DNA of 64,000 nucleotides from assembly GCA_029964075.1 (NCBI GenBank), contig CM057140.1, positions 13,906,643 through 13,970,642 of the forward strand, in the 5' to 3' direction. The notes under the pieces were generated by a model. The model had not been told where the DNA came from. It saw nothing but the letters and a program-made list of their open reading frames with translations, and made no database searches. Each line of letters starts with the position of its first letter. Position 1 is the first letter of the stretch. The position numbers were made by a program, and so were the translations under genes. The stretch comes from Patiria pectinifera. Taxonomy: Eukaryota; Echinodermata; Asteroidea; Valvatida; Asterinidae. Shown here piece by piece: positions 10,136 through 26,624 of the stretch.

Positions 10136-13100
10136 GTTCAGGAAATTGTACCATGATTAAATTAGCGTCTTGGCATTTTGTCCCCAAAGGCAACCACATT
10201 TTACCACATTTTGTAAATTACTTTTCAAGATTATAAATTTATTTTAGTTCTGGGCCTACCACTTAACATGAATTTAATCACCGTAGAGTCCGAAAGGATT
10301 CCCACTATTGTTTAGGCTATAGGCACTATTATCTTCACATAATAATTACTCTTTGTTTAGAGGTTTGTGAGTCAAAAAAGTGTCACGACATCAAAACCTG
10401 TGCAGAAACAGTAAAGTAACAAAAGCAGATTTGTTTGTTAGTTTGGTAAAACTGTGGTTGAATTTATGTATGGCTGCGTAGAAGATCAATTTCCACCCCT
10501 CATTCAAAACTCCGAAACTCAATGCAACATCAGCAAACAAACTCGGCCTCATAGCGAAGCTAGGACGGCCTTTACATGCAGTTTGGTCATGTAATGGGTT
10601 TCTGTTTTCTTTTGGTGGTCCTGTATGTTTGACATGGTTGTGCACAAGTCTGACTTTGTTAGGGTTAAGGGAGGGGAAAAGAACACAAACGAAGTGGTAA
10701 CAAAATCGGCATTTTCTTTGTTGCATGGTTGTGTTCAATTTTCAATAAGGCCAGGTACTACAGCTTGAAGACTGTGTACGAGTGCGACGCCATTACGAAT
10801 ACTGCCTGACAACGGAAGCCATTTTGTTTTGGCTCAATAAGGCTCAATAGACTGGTGTCATTTTCAATATCATATAGTGATATTAAACGTTTCCTTGGGG
10901 AACTTGACAAGATGGCAGTGGATTGACAAGACAAGAAGCGTTTTAAAGATTGCAATTTTACCTTTTCACCTTTTGAACAGTATTATTTTTGACCAAATTT
11001 TAAAAAAAAACTTACCACAACATTCGTACGAGGTTTTTATTTTATTTTTGAATATAACGCTATGAGTACGACGCCAATCACGCCATTATAGCAGCCATAT
11101 TGCTTTTTGGTTCACAGTGTGGCTGAATAGGCCGGTGCCGTTTTCAACTTCAGAGTGTTATTTAACGTTTCTTTTGGGAACTTGACAAAATGGCTCCGGT
11201 TTGAAAAGAACCGTTTTTTAAAGAGTGCAATTTTACCTTTTTTTCCTTTGCATGGTATTTGACCATCATAAGATATATATTTTTTCAGGCTGGCCTTACG
11301 AAATTCAAAAATAATTTCTGAACAATCAATATCACTAGGTTAAAAGTTATTATTGAGAAGGTTCATTGATATTTGAAGGTGAAAGGTAAGCACCAAATCA
11401 CCTTTGTGAGATTTTGTTAAGGTAAAAAACAACGCCGCTGTACTTTTCATATCTGATAGCTTTTAAACGGGTATTGGGAATTGATATTGAAATTTTAAAA
11501 TGCGTAAAAAGAAGGGGCCTTCGGGCCTAATCAAAAACTGTCCAGCTGCAATTATTAATGGCCAACGCAAACACATTTCCTGAATTCATAACTCATTAAT
11601 GGATAATTTCTTTGTATGATTTTGCGATTAGAGCGCGTGTGGGGCGAGATACAATCAAGGTTTTTTCGCACTAAAGACCAGCTTTCGTGCAATTTATTGT
11701 TTGTCATGCCGATAGGTTATTCGCCAAGCTGTAAAATTGTGCACTTTGGCCCAACAATTAATAAAGATACCACACAAGGTGGTGACAGCTCTGACCTAAA
11801 GAAAAAAAGGAAGGGAAAACCTCCAAAAAGAAAGATATAATAACAGCGGTTTTTGAACAGCATGATCAGTAAATGTAGAATCAAACCACAAATTAAAACG
11901 AATAATTAAAAATTAAAACTAGAAAAAAAAATCGTTTACCGGGTTGTGATTGGTCAGTTGATTATGATTGATAAAAAAAAAAGCAAACTTAAAAATATTT
12001 TTTCAAAAATTAAAAATGTAATTATTTTTTTAATTATGAAAAAATGGCAAATGACAGCCCCCCAAAAGAACTGGAAACTTGTTTTGGTTAAATTCTGATA
12101 CTTTGGACATTGCCAATTGAAAGAGAGAGAGACAAATATGAAAGGAGAGCTATTGTTTGATTGGGCGGGCTCACCTCCCCCCCCCCCCTCAAAAAAGGGG
12201 GCAGTTCGAATCGCCCCAAATGCTGAAAATACGCATGCGCAGTGACCCCGTTCTAATTACCCAAAGTTAGCATTTCTATTGTTTATCACCCAGCCAACCG
12301 AGTCATTGGATGTTGGACTTTGATGTCATTTGATTTCAACTAATGAGTTTTTGATGACGCGTTCCCTTGGCAACGGCAATACATTTTACCTCGATGGGTA
12401 CATACCCTGGACATGCACACAAGTGAAGTAGGGGTCGTATATCAACCCGGATTTTAAACAGAAATAACACGGCAGTTTTTCCCCTGGCGTTTTTCTGCTT
12501 AATCTGTCACCATAAAATATCCCATAAATGCCATCTTTTCCTACGCTCCTTTCTGCCCGGCGGTGTTCTCGTGATATGATTTATAGGGATCGGTTTGCCG
12601 AAATGGTTGTGCATAAATTCGTTAGGAAGACACATTCAATCATTTTCACGGGAATTAATGTCTTTTGTATACTTGCACTGTGAGTTATGGTTCTTGAAAT
12701 GTCATGTTGTCTGCACAGGTGTTAAAGTTTCTGTCAATAGTTGCAGACGGACATCTGAAGAGAGTTTCCGCCATCTTTGTTCTGGAAGAATGCAGTCATT
12801 AAGTAATAGAACTAACTTCTAAATGTGTTCTTTGTGCACAATCGGTTCTGGGTTTTGGGATAAGTTGTTTTTTTCCCGAGAATATCGTTAAATCTACAAT
12901 TTAATGGATTTTAGAATTTATAAAAAGCCATTGCACTTTATTTTACATGCGACTTGATGTCCCGAATTTGTTTGCAAATGGATAGAATTTGTCACAAGGT
13001 AACTCCAGATCCACAGTGCTGAAAGTCAAATGATGACAAAAAAGGGACATATTTTCACCGCACGTACACTCGAAGGCCTAAACAGTATCCCCGCACGAAG

Positions 13101-15542
13101 TGAAACAAGTGTTAGCGACGGCGTGTTTCATTAGGTTTCAAAATGCTTTTAGTGTATACTATTTGATATTTTGGAGAGGGGTCAAGCCCCATGTCCCTCT
13201 CCAGAGGTCAACCACTCAGGATCAAGTATCAAAGGTCAAGTTTTGTTACATTACTTTGAAATAAACATTTGTACTTTATATTATAACATTGTTAAATATA
13301 GAAGAATGTGATATTTGACCTATAATTGGTACCACTCAACAGGTCTCAAAAATTCATCACTAAAAAATATCTTTTTAACTTTTGAAGCTTATCAGCCGAA
13401 TAAAGCAGTCCTTTTCTTCGAGTCGAGTGTTGCGGCTAGAAACACCATTGGACGTTTGATGACACAACAGAGATCCTCCAGGCAACGGGAACGGGCCGAT
13501 ATCGAGGGGGACAAAGCGGCCTGTTGACCGCTGTTGTTTCCCGTAACAGCCGGGCAAACACGGAGACCAATTTATCTTCAAATCGCGGAGTCTCGGCGAC
13601 AGGTTTAGAATTTGTTTCAGATAAAAAAGCAGTATATGATTTCGTTTTATTTTGTCTTTGGTTGAGTTGCTAGTAGACTTGGGGCATGGCTCTCGAGGGG
13701 TGAAAACGATGGGCGGATCGGGGGGGGGGAATGTTTCAGTCCCTGGAGAGGAACATGAATATGTGGAGAACGAAACACCTTAATTTAGATTCTTGTCGGT
13801 TCTAATTGGTAGAGCGGCCATAGTGAAGCACCACTCACGTGGGTCTAGTTCCTCAGTGTTGACCAATCAAATGCGGTGGGAGTGGCATGTGGGCGTGGTC
13901 AAATTGAGATTCTATTACACCAAAATGAGTGAAATTTAAATGACCCACGTTGAAATCTAAATTCTTTGAATTCGTTTAAAAAAAATTAGTACAAAATGCT
14001 TTCTTTTTGTTGCCTGTTCGTTTTAATAGTTCGATTCTCCCAAAGTAATGAAGAATGGGGAAGAACTGTAGGCGAGTCTAATTCTGTTAATGGACATATC
14101 AAACTCAAGATCACAGAGTCTTGTTGATAACATTGACCCAAACAAAGCCTACATCCCGGTAAACCAGCGACTTGTCAGAAACAGACGCCTGGAATCCATT
14201 TCGGCCGGTACACATTTTTACTACCGACACGCTGACGAGATTTTTAAAGTTTTTTACGAGCATAATTTGCGATTGTTGAGATATTAAATTAGAAACGTTG
14301 ATGGCTGACCTATTTATGCTGATGCTGTTGTAACTATTTTTTTATCCAAGATACCTTGGGCACACATATCCATGGCAACTCACCAAGGTGATTTGGAAAA
14401 GTCACGTGGTGCCGTGAGCAATTTATCTTCGTGATTGATGATGACAATTTTGATTCGGGAAAATATCTGGCATTGACGCAGCGCTTGTCGTCGTAACTTC
14501 ATTTGGAACGCAAATGACTCAAACGCAGTGAAGTTCTTGTCGTGCCCATCTATTTCTGAGGTGTTGTTAAAAGACTAGTGCTGTGCTTGAATAAATTTGA
14601 CCGAACTTTGAAAACAGAGCCCCTTCGTTTCTCAGATCGACCGGTGTACAGCGTTATTAAACAAATAAATAACCAGCAAGACAACACTTGCTTTTGAAGA
14701 CAACTTATAACCTGACCATCTGCAGGAACTGAGACGCTAAACACGGATACGCTGTGTTGACATTCTGATGAAAAACCTCCCAAACCACGCTCCGTTGGTA
14801 GAACAAAAATAGAATTTCATGTTTAATCGCGCCCATAATCGGTACATGACGAAACAATCTTTGAGCCATCGAGTACTTTGAGAGCTTCATTAGAATTGGA
14901 AATTACACACGCACGTTGCACAAATTTGACTTTGTACTTAGACGGAACCGCGGCACTTCAGTCACTGAGCGCGGATACGTGACGATTGGCGTGGGTGCTT
15001 TCGGTGACAAACACGGTACAGACAGGTGGCGGTGTGCACGGGGAATCATCTGGTGGAGAATTTGAAAACTGGAACGCGTCTATGTAATTCTTTGGATCTA
15101 CGGGCGCAATTTCTAAGGTTTATACTACCAGTTTCTTGTGAGACACATACGACGGAAGTTATTGGAATATATTCATCTTGAGGCTTCCATAGATGTGAGT
15201 GCAGAAGTGTGTCGAGTTTTATGAAGTGATAACAACATTTAGGTAAACATTTAAAAAGATGTCGAACTTTCACACTGTCTTCAAAACAAGACTGGTCGTC
15301 AGATTTGTTCATCACAAGCGACCATCCGGGAATTGATGCAACGAAACCAATATGTGATACCTAGGGAACATTTTAAAACACCTGAAACTATCCTAAACCA
15401 TGGAAATCGAAGCTGATCAATTCAGTTAGCTGACTTTGCCGATCGCCTAGTTTCAACTTTTAAACAACCGGATTATCTCAATAAAAAAGGAGGGAAATTC
15501 AGGATCTTCAGGGTACGAAATTGTGGAGAACAAGAGTGAGAG

Positions 15543-18353
15543 ATGGAAGGTCCGCTACGATTCACGACGGCCATTGGCAACACCAGGCCCAAGCCTGAGA
15601 AAGACCCGTCTGTAACGGCGGAGGAGGACGCTACCGCATCACGCCTCCCAGGAGGAGGGTTTTACGATGACAGCGACGCCAAGCTGGCTAACCGGTACGA
15701 AGACCGACGGCTGGCCATGGCTATCCAGGGGATCAGCCTGGAGCGGTGCCGCACGGTCGCGGAGATAGAACACGGAAAGAAAACGGTGAGTTTTGGGGTA
15801 AAATTAAATATATCAAACCTCAATATCAGGATGCAGAGAATTATGAGAACATAACTGACAACAAATCGCTGTAGTAATGATATATCGAATTTAGGTAAGT
15901 ATAGGAGAATCTTTCAGGAAATTTGGGTATTGATTAAAAATTATGTGTGACAAAGAATGATCAGTGAAGATACAAAAAATCTGAGAAGAAACAGAAATTC
16001 ACACAAGATGAATGAAAGTAGCACTTGTAAAATGTCGTTCTTTCAGTCGAAAAATGTTCCTCATTTTTGTCTAAGAACCATCATTTGATGTACCTTACGT
16101 CCGAAAAGAGTTTTGCCCTATTTAAACTTAGCACTATGCTTATAAATTATTGACGGCTATTTTCTTTCAAAAATGTATTTCATATATTTTAGCGATAATA
16201 TCGAGGATAATTTTTGTCTTTTCCCGTGCCGTACTCAATCATGTTTTTGCCGCTTTATGATCCCGATGTCATTTTCAAATCATTTTATTTTCAATAGGTG
16301 CAAAAGGGTTTCCACAACATCCTTTCGCAGCAGCAGTTGCTGGACGTCGCCCGGGCAGATAACGTCATCGGTCCGCGGCGGCGACCGCCCGGTGAAACGC
16401 CGCAGCCGGCCCGCCTGCCGAGCCCTCGGCGCCCGCTTAGCAGCAAAAGCGCTCGCGTAAGTTTCGGCAAATTTGGATTCTTGACTCACTTTCAAATTTA
16501 AGATTCTATGATTTTGTAGGATTACTTTTATTCTATCAAAAATGTTGAAACACCTGAAAGAACAATAACAGTTTAAATTGCAATTTCTTGGGGAGATCTA
16601 ATTTTTTATAGGAAAACTTCATAAATTGTTTCATGTTTTCACTGCAACTTTGGTTTCCAAGTATGGTTTTACATTCACTTTTTCTTACAAGGTAACACTG
16701 AGGATGCTGACTGTCACTGATAAACATTGGATTGTTCCTTCCTTAAAAATTCATTGTTGTCCAGAGCTGAATTCGAACCTGCAACCTCCTGAATACAGTT
16801 CCAGTGCTTGTCAGTTTTCAAATGAAAAAAAAAGATTAAAAGTGCACTTATTCACATTGTACAGGGTGAAAAAAAAAAACGCATCCCAAATGGCATGGCC
16901 AATTTTGAATGAAGTTTTGCCTGTAGCACTTTCAAATCTAGGATAAGAAAGCCCAATCAATGAGCTTTCTTTTACTACAAGAATCATTCAAATCACTCAT
17001 GTACTTATCAAGTTACAGTATTTTGAACACAAACACCGTTTTAAAGTTCTGTTCACGGATCACAAAAAAGGTAAGTGTTCTTTCAGCCAAACGAAAACAA
17101 TTCACATGCATCCCTATGAGAATTGCTTTCGTTTTGCTGAAAGAACACTTACTTTTTGTGTGATCCGTGGAATGAACTTTAAAACAGTGTTTGTGTTCAA
17201 AATGCTGTTACTTGAAAAGTACATAAGTGATTTGAATTATTCTTGTACTAAAAGAAAGCTTAATGACTGGGCTTTCATATCCTAGATTTTGAAAGTGCTA
17301 CAGGCAAAACTTCATTCAAAAATTGGTCATGCCATTTGGGATGCGTTTTTTTTTTACTCACCCTGTAGTACTTTTTACCAAATTTATCTCTTATTTATCT
17401 TCTACCAGGCTTCCTCATCACCAAGACAGCATCTGTATCTCAGTCCATCGTCCCCAAATTTCAATCCTCACTCCTTGGACCCCAATAGAACTGGAAGACT
17501 GTCCGATCCTGGACCACAGAGGAGGCTGTCGCCTCATTTGCCAGAGCAAAGGACGAGAACTTATGATGGGTTCCGTGCCTCAAGACCCTTAACTTCAGGT
17601 GGTCGAAGAATAGGTGGTGCCCAGCACAGGGACGCCAGTGGAAGGAGCATGCAGGGGGCGGAACCTCTTGGGAGGGGAGTTGGTCCCACCTCCAAGCCGT
17701 ACAAACCGAGGGACAGTAACAACAGGGCAAGGACAGCTCCTGGTGTGAGACAGAGAAGCCAGAACCAGTCCAAACCAGTTTTGGCTGGTTCCAACCAGAT
17801 CCAGTCCAAACCGGTTCAGCTCCACCACAGCCAGCATGCACCGGTTCAGACTGGTTCAGCTCAGCATAGTGCAGACACGGATAGCACCGACACTGATGAT
17901 GATGACGTTGACGCTAGGGTGGTCAGGAGAAATAATCCCCGTCAACGTTCCAAGAGCGCCTTCGGGATCGACCAAATCCATCTCATATCTTCTTCAGATG
18001 AGGAACTGGATCAGGACTCGCTAAAAGACCCCGCACCGAGGCCGCGGCAGCGAAGCGACTCAATCCAAGGCCGGCCCCACACGACCACATCCACGCAAAG
18101 CCGGTCGCGGCGAGAGCTGAGCCGGCTCACGCACATCGACGCTATCACCGCGGCCGAGATGGCCCTCCGGCGGAAAATGTGGCTGGCGAAGAAAGAATCC
18201 CAGAACCACTCGGGGGACACCGTCCTCCAGCAGAAGGTGCAGGAATTCATCACCAAGTTGGACGGAGACAAGAAGAAGGGAGCGCAGCAGCTGATGATGT
18301 TTCAGAACGAAGAAAAACCAACGGAAGAACACTTTGTGCTTCCAGCAGTGTAA
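15543..18353 (+). CDS. Unrecognised Ser/Arg/Gln-rich protein (paralogue B), three exons
   Basis: Exons 15543-15785, 16298-16456 and 17409-18353 join in phase 0 with donors GTGAGT and GTAAGT and AG acceptors, giving 448 codons plus stop. Exons 1-2 encode a helical, probably coiled-coil stretch (SDAKLANRYEDRRLAMAIQ ... NILSQQQLLDVARADNVIGP). Exon 3 is mostly disordered: Arg/Ser/Pro-rich, then a Gln/Ser region with repeated QSKPV and PVQTG phrases, an acidic DTDSTDTDDDDVD tract and RQRSKSAFG. The C-terminus is helical: ITAAEMALRRKM and LQQKVQEFITKL. That C-terminal pair matches the spacing and residues of paralogue A (TAAERDLERR, LQDRIKLFV). AATAAA at 18621 may be the polyadenylation signal. Intron 2 carries a 508-bp palindromic element. 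No domain is recognised and no function is proposed. Confidence 0.75.
16740..16830 (-). mobile_element. tRNA-like SINE remnant in intron 2 of paralogue B
   Basis: The minus strand shows a GGTTCGAATTC B-box preceded by GAGGTTGCA, the arrangement seen in the other tRNA-like repeats of the window. Short and degraded. Confidence 0.4.
16860..17367. mobile_element. Foldback MITE, near-perfect 508-bp palindrome
   Basis: The two halves are inverted copies of each other. The left end is TACAGGGTGA followed by poly-A and CGCATCCCAAATGGCATG; the right end is CATGCCATTTGGGATGCG, poly-T and TCACCCTGTA. The arms run about 240 bases each to a centre near 17110, with scattered mismatches. CAGGGTG termini flanked by TA on both sides suggest a TA target-site duplication, as in Tc1/mariner-type MITEs. 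It has no coding capacity. It lies in intron 2 of paralogue B, where the transcript would form a long hairpin. Confidence 0.85.
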
Positions 18354-19138
18354 ATAACCTCAGAGCAGCCTTCAATTTGATTTGTGATTTTGAAACTCAG
18401 CAGATAACAGATAAATGAAGTAGCTGTTATTAAGAAATTAAGTAGTTCAGAGAAACACCTGACATCAATCGACAAACCGCTGTTCATTTTATTTAACAAA
18501 AAAAACATTATTGTGAATAGGTTAAATACTGGCTAAATGTTGTGTGTTTGCTTTTGTGGTTTTATTTTAATTCGATAGCCAAGAATTTGTGCAATTCGAG
18601 AAAATATCTATTGATAACAAAATAAAATTTGTCCTTGTACATGGTTTGAGGAAATTTGATTAATATTGCCCCCTTATTTCTTGAAGCTTGGAGAGACTTT
18701 TCAAGTATTAAAATGAGATCAATATCATAGGACTATTAATGTTCAAAGAGCTTTCAATATTCACAATTCCACTGATACTGAGGGGCACAGAATTTTTGTA
18801 TAAAAAAAACTGCTTTGTTGGATACCAGATGTATATTATTACACTTTGCATTTGGCTGGCAAGGTGTCACAGTTTATCTCCTAGTTTTCCTCGTCATGTG
18901 AAATATTAACGTATAATTGCAGACTTTTCTTTTGGATTTGTCTACAAGATAAATCTCTGGCTTGAAATAAATCAGACTGGTCTTGTTTCTTCTGTGACCA
19001 GAATCAGTGATGTGCGATTGTCTGGGCTTCAGGGTACCAGACAAAATATGGAAGCAGAATGACACAGTCTAAAACTAGCCCCGCCCACCTGCCCAAATGC
19101 CCACCCACAGTTCATAGCCCACCCCTCTCATCTCCATG
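18354..19138. other. 3' flank of paralogue B
   Basis: AT-rich sequence holding the probable 3' untranslated region of paralogue B up to about 18640. The remainder to the TFB1M repeat array shows no gene or named repeat. Confidence 0.5.
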
Positions 19139-19418
19139 CTACCTGTAATTGTACTCCTGTATCCCAGGAATCTTGAGAAACCCCGCCCATGACAAATCCC
19201 GCCCATCCATCCATCCAAAGCCGCACCCCAAAACTCCACCCTCCCCTCCCCTTCATCTCAATGCTACCTGTAGTTGTACATTTACACCTGTATCCCAGGA
19301 ATCCGGACACAGATGTTGTAGGCGTGGCAATATAGGTTGAACAAACCCTGCATGACTAACCCCGCCCATCTATCCAAAGCCTCGCCCATCTATCAAAGCC
19401 CCGCCCCTTTTCTCAATG

Positions 19419-23977
<4,559 letters not shown>

Positions 23978-26624
23978 ATGGGGGTCTTCGATTTCTTCGC
24001 CAAGATTTTTGGCAACAGTGGCCGGAAGGCCCAGGTGCTGTGCGTGGGACTTGATAACAGCGGCAAGAGCACGATCATCAATGAACTGAAACCTAAAGAT
24101 GTGAGTATGAGGATGTATTCTCAATTCCGTACACTTCCCAAAAACTCTATTTGCAAGGTTTCAGTACAATTTTTAAATTTCACGATCAGTTCAGTTTGCA
24201 AAACCTAAGTTTGTTTTTAAATGTTTTATTCCTCCATACAGACTCAAGCGGAGGACATCGTCCCCACGATCGGTTTCACGGTGGAGAAATTCAAATCAGC
24301 ATCCGTCAACTTCACAGTGTTTGACATGTCAGGCCAAGGCAAATACAGAAACCTGTGGGAGCACTACTACCGGTCAGTATTACATTATATGTCACGGATG
24401 CTGCTAAGCACGGAAAATATTTGCTTAGCAAAAACAGGTCACCAGCCAAAATGTCATGCAATGTGTATTGCTTGTGACTGGTTCCCGGGTCATTTTTGCT
24501 TAGCACATAAAATTTGCTAAGCAATATTTTCTGCTAGACTGCTAATGAAATTGGGCCCAGGTTTTAAGAAACAGTCGTCTCATAATCGCTGCATACAGCG
24601 GAAGAGTCCCAAATTGACAATGATGTTTGGAATTTTTGCAGCTGAGGGGGTACTTGTACACTGAGACATTGTCTAAACCTTTGAATTGTTTTCCTTTTTT
24701 GTGATTTCAGAGAGATATTTTCAAAACTTTGAATTTTGTTCTCCATTTGTGTGAATCTAGGGAAGCACAAGGTATCATCTTTGTGCTGGACAGCAGCGAC
24801 AAATTGAGAATGGTGGTCGCTAAGGAGGAGATGGAGCTACTTCTGAAACATAAAGGTACAGCCGTGTCCAAATAACATGGCTATGGCTGCAGTAGCACAC
24901 ATGTCTATGGGAAGTGGCTGCTGCCACTTCCATAGGCGCATGTGTAATTGGAAGCCATACCCAGGAAATCAGGCTGTGTCCATATTACTTGGCTGCGGCT
25001 TGAAATTACACCAGTCTATGGTAGCGGCTGCAGCCACTTCCCATAGACTTGTGTGTAATTAAAAACCGTAGCTAGGTAATCAGACACAGGCTGTGTCTGA
25101 TTACTTGGCTATGGCTTGCAATAACACTAGTACCTATGGAAGTGGCTGCAATTACACTAGTACCTATGGAAGTGGCTGCAATTACACTAGTACCTATGGA
25201 AGTGGCTGCAATTACACTAGTACCTATGGAAGTGGCTGCAATTACACTAGTACCTATGGAAGTGGCTGCAATTACACTAATACCTATGGAAGTGGCTGCA
25301 GTCACTTCCATAGGTACTATTGTAATTGCAAGCCATAGCCTAAGGCTGTGTAATCATACACAGCATAAGGCTGTGACAGAATTACTTGGCTACGGCTTGA
25401 AATTACACACGAGTCTATGCCCATAGACACATGTGTTATTGGAAGCCATAGCCAGGAAATCAGACACAGCCTCAGGCCGTGTCCATATTACTTGGCCACG
25501 GCTTGAAAATACACATGAGTCTATGGTAGCCACTTCCCAAAGACTCTTGTATGATTTCAAGCCGCAGCCTAAGTATAGTCTTTTTCAAGCCAATACGGCC
25601 CTTTGGGCTGGTTTTTGATGCCTGCTTGACTGGGCATGAACAAAAAGTACAACAGCCTTCTTCCTTTGTATAGGATATCAGTCAATCACAAGTTTTATTC
25701 CAAGTGTCCATTTAGACTTGTGGGGACGGAGAGGAGGAAATATGGGTAAAGGGGCTTGCCCAAGGACAAAATACATGATAAGCCTAAAAATCATGTGATT
25801 TTTTTGTAAAGCATGGGTGGTATTGTGCTTTGTGCACACTGTCCATTAAATGTACTTTTTTATATTTTGTGGTAAAGTGGATTGCCCAAGGACACTAAAC
25901 ATGGCAAGCACAACAATCGTTCGATTAGGTGAGTGTTTCTCTCCTTTGCGCATAGTGTCTTTAAAAATAAATTTTCTCTGTGTAGAAATTGCTTCAAGAT
26001 GCATCCCGATCCTCGTCTTTGCCAACAAGATGGATCTGAGGGACTCCATCTCGTCGGTCCAGTGCTCCAAGAGCTTGGAGCTGGAGAAGATCAAGGACAA
26101 ACCCTGGCATATATGCGCCAGCAACGCCCTGACGGGGGAGGGGCTTCACGAAGGCATCGAGTGGCTCACGGGTAAGAACGCCTGGATTTCACATCCAACA
26201 ACTGGGCTCAAAACTACCATGGTGAAATTTTGTATCGAGGAGATGTAAAATTTGATATTGGGTTTTGCCCCTAATAGCGTTATTTTGTAAACGCTGTATA
26301 GACCCCTCTCAAACCTCTTAAACCACCGCTAAAACACTGCTGCGTTCTGTGCCACATTGCACCTATTTCCATATAAGGAGATTTTTAGCACTATGTTTGC
26401 GAGGCACATATCTAGCCCCAGGCCCCTAGCCGGTTTTAAACGTACTTGTTTAAAACTGGCCAAGCACATATTTACTCCCTTATTTAAGGGCTGTTTACTG
26501 AATTTGACTATCCTCTTATTGGCAAATCTTGGAAGTTGCGGAAATTCCAGTAATAGAACAATTGATTGGATTTTTAATATTTCAACTGTGTTTTTTTTCT
26601 TTTTCAGATAAATTGAGACGGTGA
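23978..26624 (+). CDS. ARL6: ADP-ribosylation factor-like GTPase 6 (BBS3)
   Basis: Exons 23978-24100, 24242-24372, 24761-24855, 25986-26171 and 26608-26624 join to 183 codons plus stop; all borders are GT/AG and phases agree. The vertebrate protein is 186 residues. ARL6-GTP recruits the BBSome coat to membranes at the base of cilia. The P-loop GLDNSGKS is residues 24-31, with Ser at position 31 where human has Thr. Switch I Thr is in PTIGF (residue 50). Switch II is FDMSGQGKY (Gln 73), followed by RNLWEHYYR, diagnostic for ARL6. NKMD is 130-133 and CASNA is the G5 motif. Gly 2 and the hydrophobic N-terminus fit an ARF-type amphipathic helix. The last exon adds only five codons. AATAAA at 27350 is one possible polyadenylation signal. 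Introns 2 and 3 carry repeats. Confidence 0.96.
24395..24559. mobile_element. TGCTAAGCA-family repeat, copy 2, in ARL6 intron 2
   Basis: Starts about 20 bases after the exon 2 donor with CTGCTAAGCA and ends CTAATGAAATTGGGCCCAG. Internal blocks TTGCTTAGCAAAAACAGGT, ACCAGCCAAAAT and TTGTGACTGGTTCCC are the inverse-orientation equivalents of copy 1 and copy 4. Spurious open frames in different copies share peptide strings only because the DNA is shared. Confidence 0.75.
24870..25575. repeat. Palindromic satellite array in ARL6 intron 3
   Basis: Five consecutive units of roughly 100-130 bases. Each begins near a TTACTTGGCTAYGGCTTG-like string and ends near its inverse, AAGCCATAGCC, followed by CAGACACAGCC-type linkers. 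Each unit is itself an inverted repeat centred on CTATGGAAGTGGCTGC or its complement. The third unit is expanded by the 30-bp tandem repeat at 25111-25300. No coding function. Confidence 0.75.
25111..25300 (+). repeat. 30-bp tandem repeat, about 6 copies
   Basis: The unit AGTGGCTGCAATTACACTAG plus TACCTATGGA repeats at 25141, 25171, 25201, 25231 and 25261, with a diverged first copy at 25111 and a partial one at 25291. The period is exactly ten codons, so all frames stay open and give artificial repetitive peptides ([10 protein letters not shown] and others). The copies are near identical, so expansion looks recent. Confidence 0.95.
25690..25915. mobile_element. SINE fragments in ARL6 intron 3
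   Basis: Two stretches contain the SINE core CTTGCCCAAGGACA (near 25758) and ATTGCCCAAGGACACTAAAC (near 25883), matching the body of the 9975-10135 element. Neither keeps a clear tRNA-like head. Confidence 0.5.

Larger units (their letters stand above)
8822..15542. other. Intergenic stretch between the two paralogues
   Basis: About 6.7 kb, AT-rich with homopolymer runs (poly-C at 9937-9946 and 12178-12189, poly-A near 11930-12030). It holds the SINE at 9975-10135 and a tRNA-like B-box at 8990-9010. No open frame longer than about 115 codons, none with recognisable motifs. 15040-15540 is probably the promoter and 5' untranslated region of the next gene. Confidence 0.5.

Noticed and set aside
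25111-25300. Possible CRISPR array
   Set aside because: Repeats are directly adjacent with no spacers, and the genome is animal.
25093-25426. Repetitive open frames ([10 protein letters not shown] and [10 protein letters not shown] repeats)
   Set aside because: The 30-bp period is a multiple of three, so every frame stays open; this is a tandem repeat in an ARL6 intron, not a repeat protein.
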